From Cymodocea nodosa (Eukaryota > Streptophyta > Magnoliopsida > Alismatales > Cymodoceaceae), in NCBI GenBank assembly GCA_036874045.1, contig CM072337.1, positions 22,666,001-22,730,000 of the forward strand: 64,000 nt of DNA. Reading direction: 5' to 3'. The stretch's first letter is position 1. Every line of letters starts with the position of its first letter. A program made the position numbers and the translations under genes. The notes below the pieces were generated by a model. That model made no database searches. It was not told the origin of the DNA and saw only the letters and a list, made by a program, of their open reading frames with translations. Shown here one piece after another: positions 60,491-64,000 of this stretch.

Positions 60491-62523
60491 TCAACATTGA
60501 AGGGCGTGAGAATCAACCTTTTGTTGGATCTTATGACTGTCTTTCTTCGTTAACTTCCAATGATATATATATATATATATATATTTTTAAATACATACAT
60601 ATGTTTGATCTTTACTCGAAAGATTACGTAACAAGACGTCAAAAAACAAGGAAATTAAGTCTTGGGATTGATTGAGTCTGCTCAAGGGTGGAGCTAAGAT
60701 TTTGATATTTACGGAACTGGCAAAATATATAAATCGAAAAAATTAAATATAAATTTCACATGGTAACAATATCACAGCATTTCTGAACTTGATGTTAGTT
60801 TTTGGAAGAATTGGATAATTGTTTGGTTGTCAATATTATGAAATATATCCTTCTCAATTTATGTCATTAAATTATTATTTATCTAATGATCTGGCATTTG
60901 ATTTTATATTCTATTCTTCGCAATATCTATCACAGAAAAATATCTCTCAACTAATGCAGTTCAAAAGGCAACGGTGGTGCCAATGTAATTAAGTGGAAAA
61001 TAAATCCTTGGAAATGAAATGAAAGACAATTTTCCTTCTCGGTCATTCTCCGTTCTAGAACACCTATCCTTTCCGATCCAACTTGGAAGTCATGTGCATA
61101 AAAAATTGAGCTACGTGCACCAACTTCTGTCCACCATAAGAAGAGAACGAATCATATGTGTCTAAACACGTCATACTCAAATTGAGTATGATAACGATGT
61201 AAATTTGTCATCTGTTGAACTCTCTCTCTTCTTCTTTATTGTCTTCGCGTATAAACATCTCGTACGTATCAAGTATATCGATTTTACGCCATAAACAAAA
61301 CATAGATACTTGATTCGGTACAAGATCACATCCCCCACCGTATCATTATTTTATTTATTTTAAGTTCAAACGGAGGGAGCTGTCTAAAATTTACATAAAT
61401 ACATACAAAAATGTACGCGTGCATTGTATGAAAAAGTAGAGTTTAAACCCCAAATAAAAACATTTTCAACATAATTAAGAGTGTACAGCTGGTTATGACG
61501 TGGCAAGTAAGTGGTCACCATCGAGAATCCGTACGTGAAATTAATATTCGATCGGTAGACGTTTGAAGAAGAAATAAAATCGGTACGTGTTTGACCGGGA
61601 CTGCTCGCGCATTTTTTCTCCTTTTTTTTTTTAAATTTTTACCTGAACTTAATTAAATCCAGAAGATAATAATACTTCCCTCTAATACCGTCACTGGATG
61701 ATTAATGATTTGATTTCTTAGGAACGTCCGAATCCGGAAACGAAATTATATTCTTGCGACCGACACGTGGGCAGATCGTGGTGTGCAGATATTTTGTGTG
61801 TCGAGCTGATCTAACAAACAGCGGCGATCTGATTTGCTGACTACGGTTCGACCGTACCAACATTTGTCAACCTCGAAGTTCGTGTAGTTTGGGAAGAAAG
61901 CACACGTCTTCAACCAACGCCCGCATCATAAAGTCTACATTTCCGGGAAAAGAAAAAAAAGGCGCTTCGGTTGAGAAACGGTGTTCCGGACGTGGTATCG
62001 ACAGCGAGCCGTCAGTTTCGTGCCATGCATGGTCCACGAAACAAAAAGAAGCGTTTCTTTGACGGTGCTTTTTTTCTTTTCATTCTGGATAATGGTTGGA
62101 CGTCGCTGTGGGGTGGGTGCATGTGTCGCGACTTTTAACCATGTGGCGAGCGAGTGACTCTTTCGATTCGGCCTCCATAAACGCGCACGTGCTTACGAAC
62201 GGTAACAACATGGTTTCTTCTATTTCCACCAATTTACCCGACGATCGTAATATATATTTATGGCCTCCCATGTTATTATGATGAGTAACAGGACCATCCT
62301 CGTAGCCAGCTGCTGGGCGTCGAGGACGTTCTAGAACGGAAGAGAAGGGCTGGAGGGAAACCCTGCCTAATAAGTAGTCCACGCGCCGGGTAATATCGAT
62401 CACTGGCCGACGCAGTAATTAATCACTGCAATCTCAGTCAGCGGTGTCGTTTGCAGAAGCTTCGACGAACGGTGCGGAGCCTTCGACTTCCGGGACCGAC
62501 CACAACCACCTTCTCGATCTATG
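60491..62523. other. Intergenic DNA and promoter region of the second ERF-VII gene
   Basis: (TA)n lies at about 60562-60584. No gene is recognised. From about 61500 the DNA becomes GC-richer and carries several ACGTG cores, including GACACGTGGG near 61762 and GCACGTGC near 62184, which are G-box or ABRE-like. A short perfect-armed palindrome TACGGT-TCG-ACCGTA is at 61842-61856. Confidence 0.45.
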
Positions 62524-62531
62524 TATATATA
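62524..62531 (+). promoter_or_regulatory. TATA box of the second ERF-VII gene
   Basis: TATATATA lies about 190 nt before the ATG at 62721. The predicted leader (from about 62555) is CT-rich with no upstream ATG, unlike the leader of the partner gene at 47.6 kb. Confidence 0.5.
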
Positions 62532-62720
62532 GGTAAATACTCCCATCGTCCATTACCCAACCAAGTCTCCATCCCTGGGCCATCGTATTCTCCTCCCTTC
62601 CAATCCCTTCTCAAGTCTTGTCACACCAGCTTACTCCGCATTCCCAATCGAAGCCCCAGCCCTCCCTCCCTACTCAGTTTCATCGAAAGAAGTCGTCGGT
62701 CGCCCCTCATCTGCAGCAGA

Positions 62721-63619
62721 ATGTGTGGCGGCGCCGTCCTCTCCGACCTCATACCTTGCCGCCATGGACGTCAGTCTTCTTCCAACCATCAGAACAATGG
62801 GTTTGTCTCAGCTTCATACTTCTGGCCGGAAGGCTCCGTCTTCGGCGCCGGCCCGGAGCAACCACGAAAGGGTAGGTACTCTAACCGGGCCACCTTCCAA
62901 TTCTCTGTCTTTTGGTCTTACGTACACGTACGCTGACCATGTGACTGATGATGGATACCTGTGCTGACTTGCTTTTTGCTCGCGCAGTTTCTGGGAAGAA
63001 GAGGACGCGATCGCACGGGAACAAGAATCTGTACCGTGGAATCCGGCAGCGGCCGTGGGGAAAATGGGCGGCGGAGATCAGAGACCCCGTGAAGGGGGTC
63101 AGAATCTGGCTTGGCACCTTCAACACGGCCGAGGAGGCCGCTCGAGCCTACGACAGGGAAGCGATCCGCATCCGCGGCAAGAAGGCCAAGGTGAACTTCC
63201 CTAACGAACACTTCGAATTACCACAACCACCACCGCCGGCGACATGCCATCAGCAAGAACAGCTACAACAGCATCACTCTCATCATCACCTTCTTCGTCG
63301 GGAAGAAGATGAAGAAGCAGTAATAGTATACGAAGGCGGCGTGCAGGAGCAGCAGAGTAGCGGTGGTGGGCCAAATGAGTATCTGAATTGCGCCCAGATG
63401 ACGGAGCCGGAGGTGGTCGCGAGGCTGCCGGAGGATCTGCAGGAAATCGAGTCGTACACGAGGTTTCTGGGCGAGGTGCCGTACCAACAGGAGATCTACA
63501 GCGGCGCCAGAGGTGCTGAAAAGAGCGAAGTGGAAGCTGCAGGTCCCTCGTATTTCTGCACTCAGCTGGAAGCTCCTTTCCCGTTATGGAGCTTTGAAGA
63601 CCCTCTTCCTCTGTTCTGA
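62721..63619 (+). CDS. Group VII ERF (AP2/ERF) transcription factor, 260 aa
   Basis: Coding sequence join(62721..62871, 62988..63619) with a 116-nt phase-1 intron (GTAGGT...CGCGCAG). The N-terminus [10 protein letters not shown] is the group VII N-degron signature, predicting oxygen-dependent turnover. A basic KKRTR cluster (about 54-58) precedes one AP2/ERF domain at about 65-122 ([19 protein letters not shown] ... [10 protein letters not shown]). The C-terminal half has Gln/His-rich and acidic stretches, then [16 protein letters not shown]. It ends with [13 protein letters not shown], like the tryptophan-containing C-terminal activation motif of RAP2.12-type proteins. The start is set by the MCGG motif; upstream in-frame sequence is the leader. 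It lies on the same strand as the group VII gene 14 kb upstream and has the same intron position and phase, consistent with tandem duplication followed by transposon insertion. Confidence 0.95.
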
Positions 63620-64000
63620 TCTTCTCGTCTCTTTCGTTCTCTGCCTCGCCCAAGATGTTTTAATTTCTACCGTTCAAGACTCCTCTTTTTAAACTTTTAC
63701 AGCCTCGATTCTGTTTGTCGGTTTGTCTTTTTTGTTTTCGAAATTTCTGTTGGTTAATCTGTTGTCAATTGTAATTCAAAATTAATACTGTTGATTTTTG
63801 TTATCCAAAATAGTAATTTTTAAAAAACAAAATCGAAGGGAACATACGGAGGAAGGCCTCTTAAATCCTAATCGTTCGAGTACACATGATGTGTACGTTA
63901 TAAAATTTTTAGCTGATAAATATCTGAGTACGGATGGGCCGCAAAAATTGGGCTGGGGGACATACAGGCCGGAACGGTTGTATTTCCTTAGAAGCCGAAG
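63620..64000. other. ERF 3' UTR and flank
   Basis: Downstream sequence of the ERF gene, AT-rich; nothing else recognised before the window ends. Confidence 0.5.

Noticed and set aside
62080..62403. Open - strand frame in the promoter of the second ERF gene
   Set aside because: It begins at a GTG, has no domain and overlaps a probable regulatory region.

Overview
This is a piece of a flowering-plant nuclear genome. The evidence is spliceosomal GT-AG introns, plant-only gene families (ATL RING-H2 ligases, a MORF organelle RNA-editing factor, pectin methylesterase with a pro-region, group VII ERF transcription factors) and a plant-style mix of decayed hAT, CACTA, Copia, LINE and SINE relics. 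Coding regions are GC-rich, several of them intronless, and sit in very AT-rich intergenic DNA. This suggests a monocot or an early-diverging angiosperm, but I cannot place the species.

Layout. 1-14.2 kb: three intronless ATL-type RING-H2 E3 ligase genes on the + strand (956-1840, 3286-3711, 13694-14173), with an intronless KIN17 homologue on the - strand between the second and third (8942-10153) and a Tourist-like MITE at 5.8-6.1 kb. 14.2-24.5 kb: gene-poor and repeat-rich, with a decayed hAT transposase (17.5-19.5 kb, -), an AT-rich element with inverted ends (19.85-20.76 kb), a tandem repeat of about 514 bp (21.2-22.0 kb) and a tentative three-exon - strand gene (22.3-23.05 kb). 24.6-29.7 kb: a two-exon type I pectin methylesterase and a four-exon MORF1-like gene. 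30-34.7 kb: an RTE-type LINE fossil invaded by a three-unit repeat. 34.8-35.9 kb: a three-exon - strand gene for an unrecognised two-membrane-segment acidic protein. 36-47.4 kb: gene-poor, with an inverted-repeat element, a 27-nt G tract and an L1-type LINE relic.

47.4-63.6 kb is bounded by two group VII ERF genes (47578-48506 and 62721-63619, both +). Both start with Met-Cys-Gly-Gly-Ala, the N-degron that makes these factors oxygen-labile, and both have one phase-1 intron of about 117 nt at the equivalent place. The 14 kb between them holds a broken unrecognised gene, a 5'-truncated Copia element, CACTA-type terminal repeats, an inverted-repeat element and an Au-like SINE nested in it.

Functionally the clear genes fall into ubiquitin ligation (ATL cluster), DNA/RNA metabolism (KIN17), cell-wall pectin modification (PME), organelle RNA editing (MORF) and hypoxia/ethylene transcription (ERF-VII). 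I see no operon-like or pathway link between them; the two local gene families look like tandem duplications. I found no evidence of a wholly new biological system. The most notable items are the ERF-VII pair with an AUG-stop minimal uORF before one member, the ATL cluster and several unrecognised genes or gene fossils.
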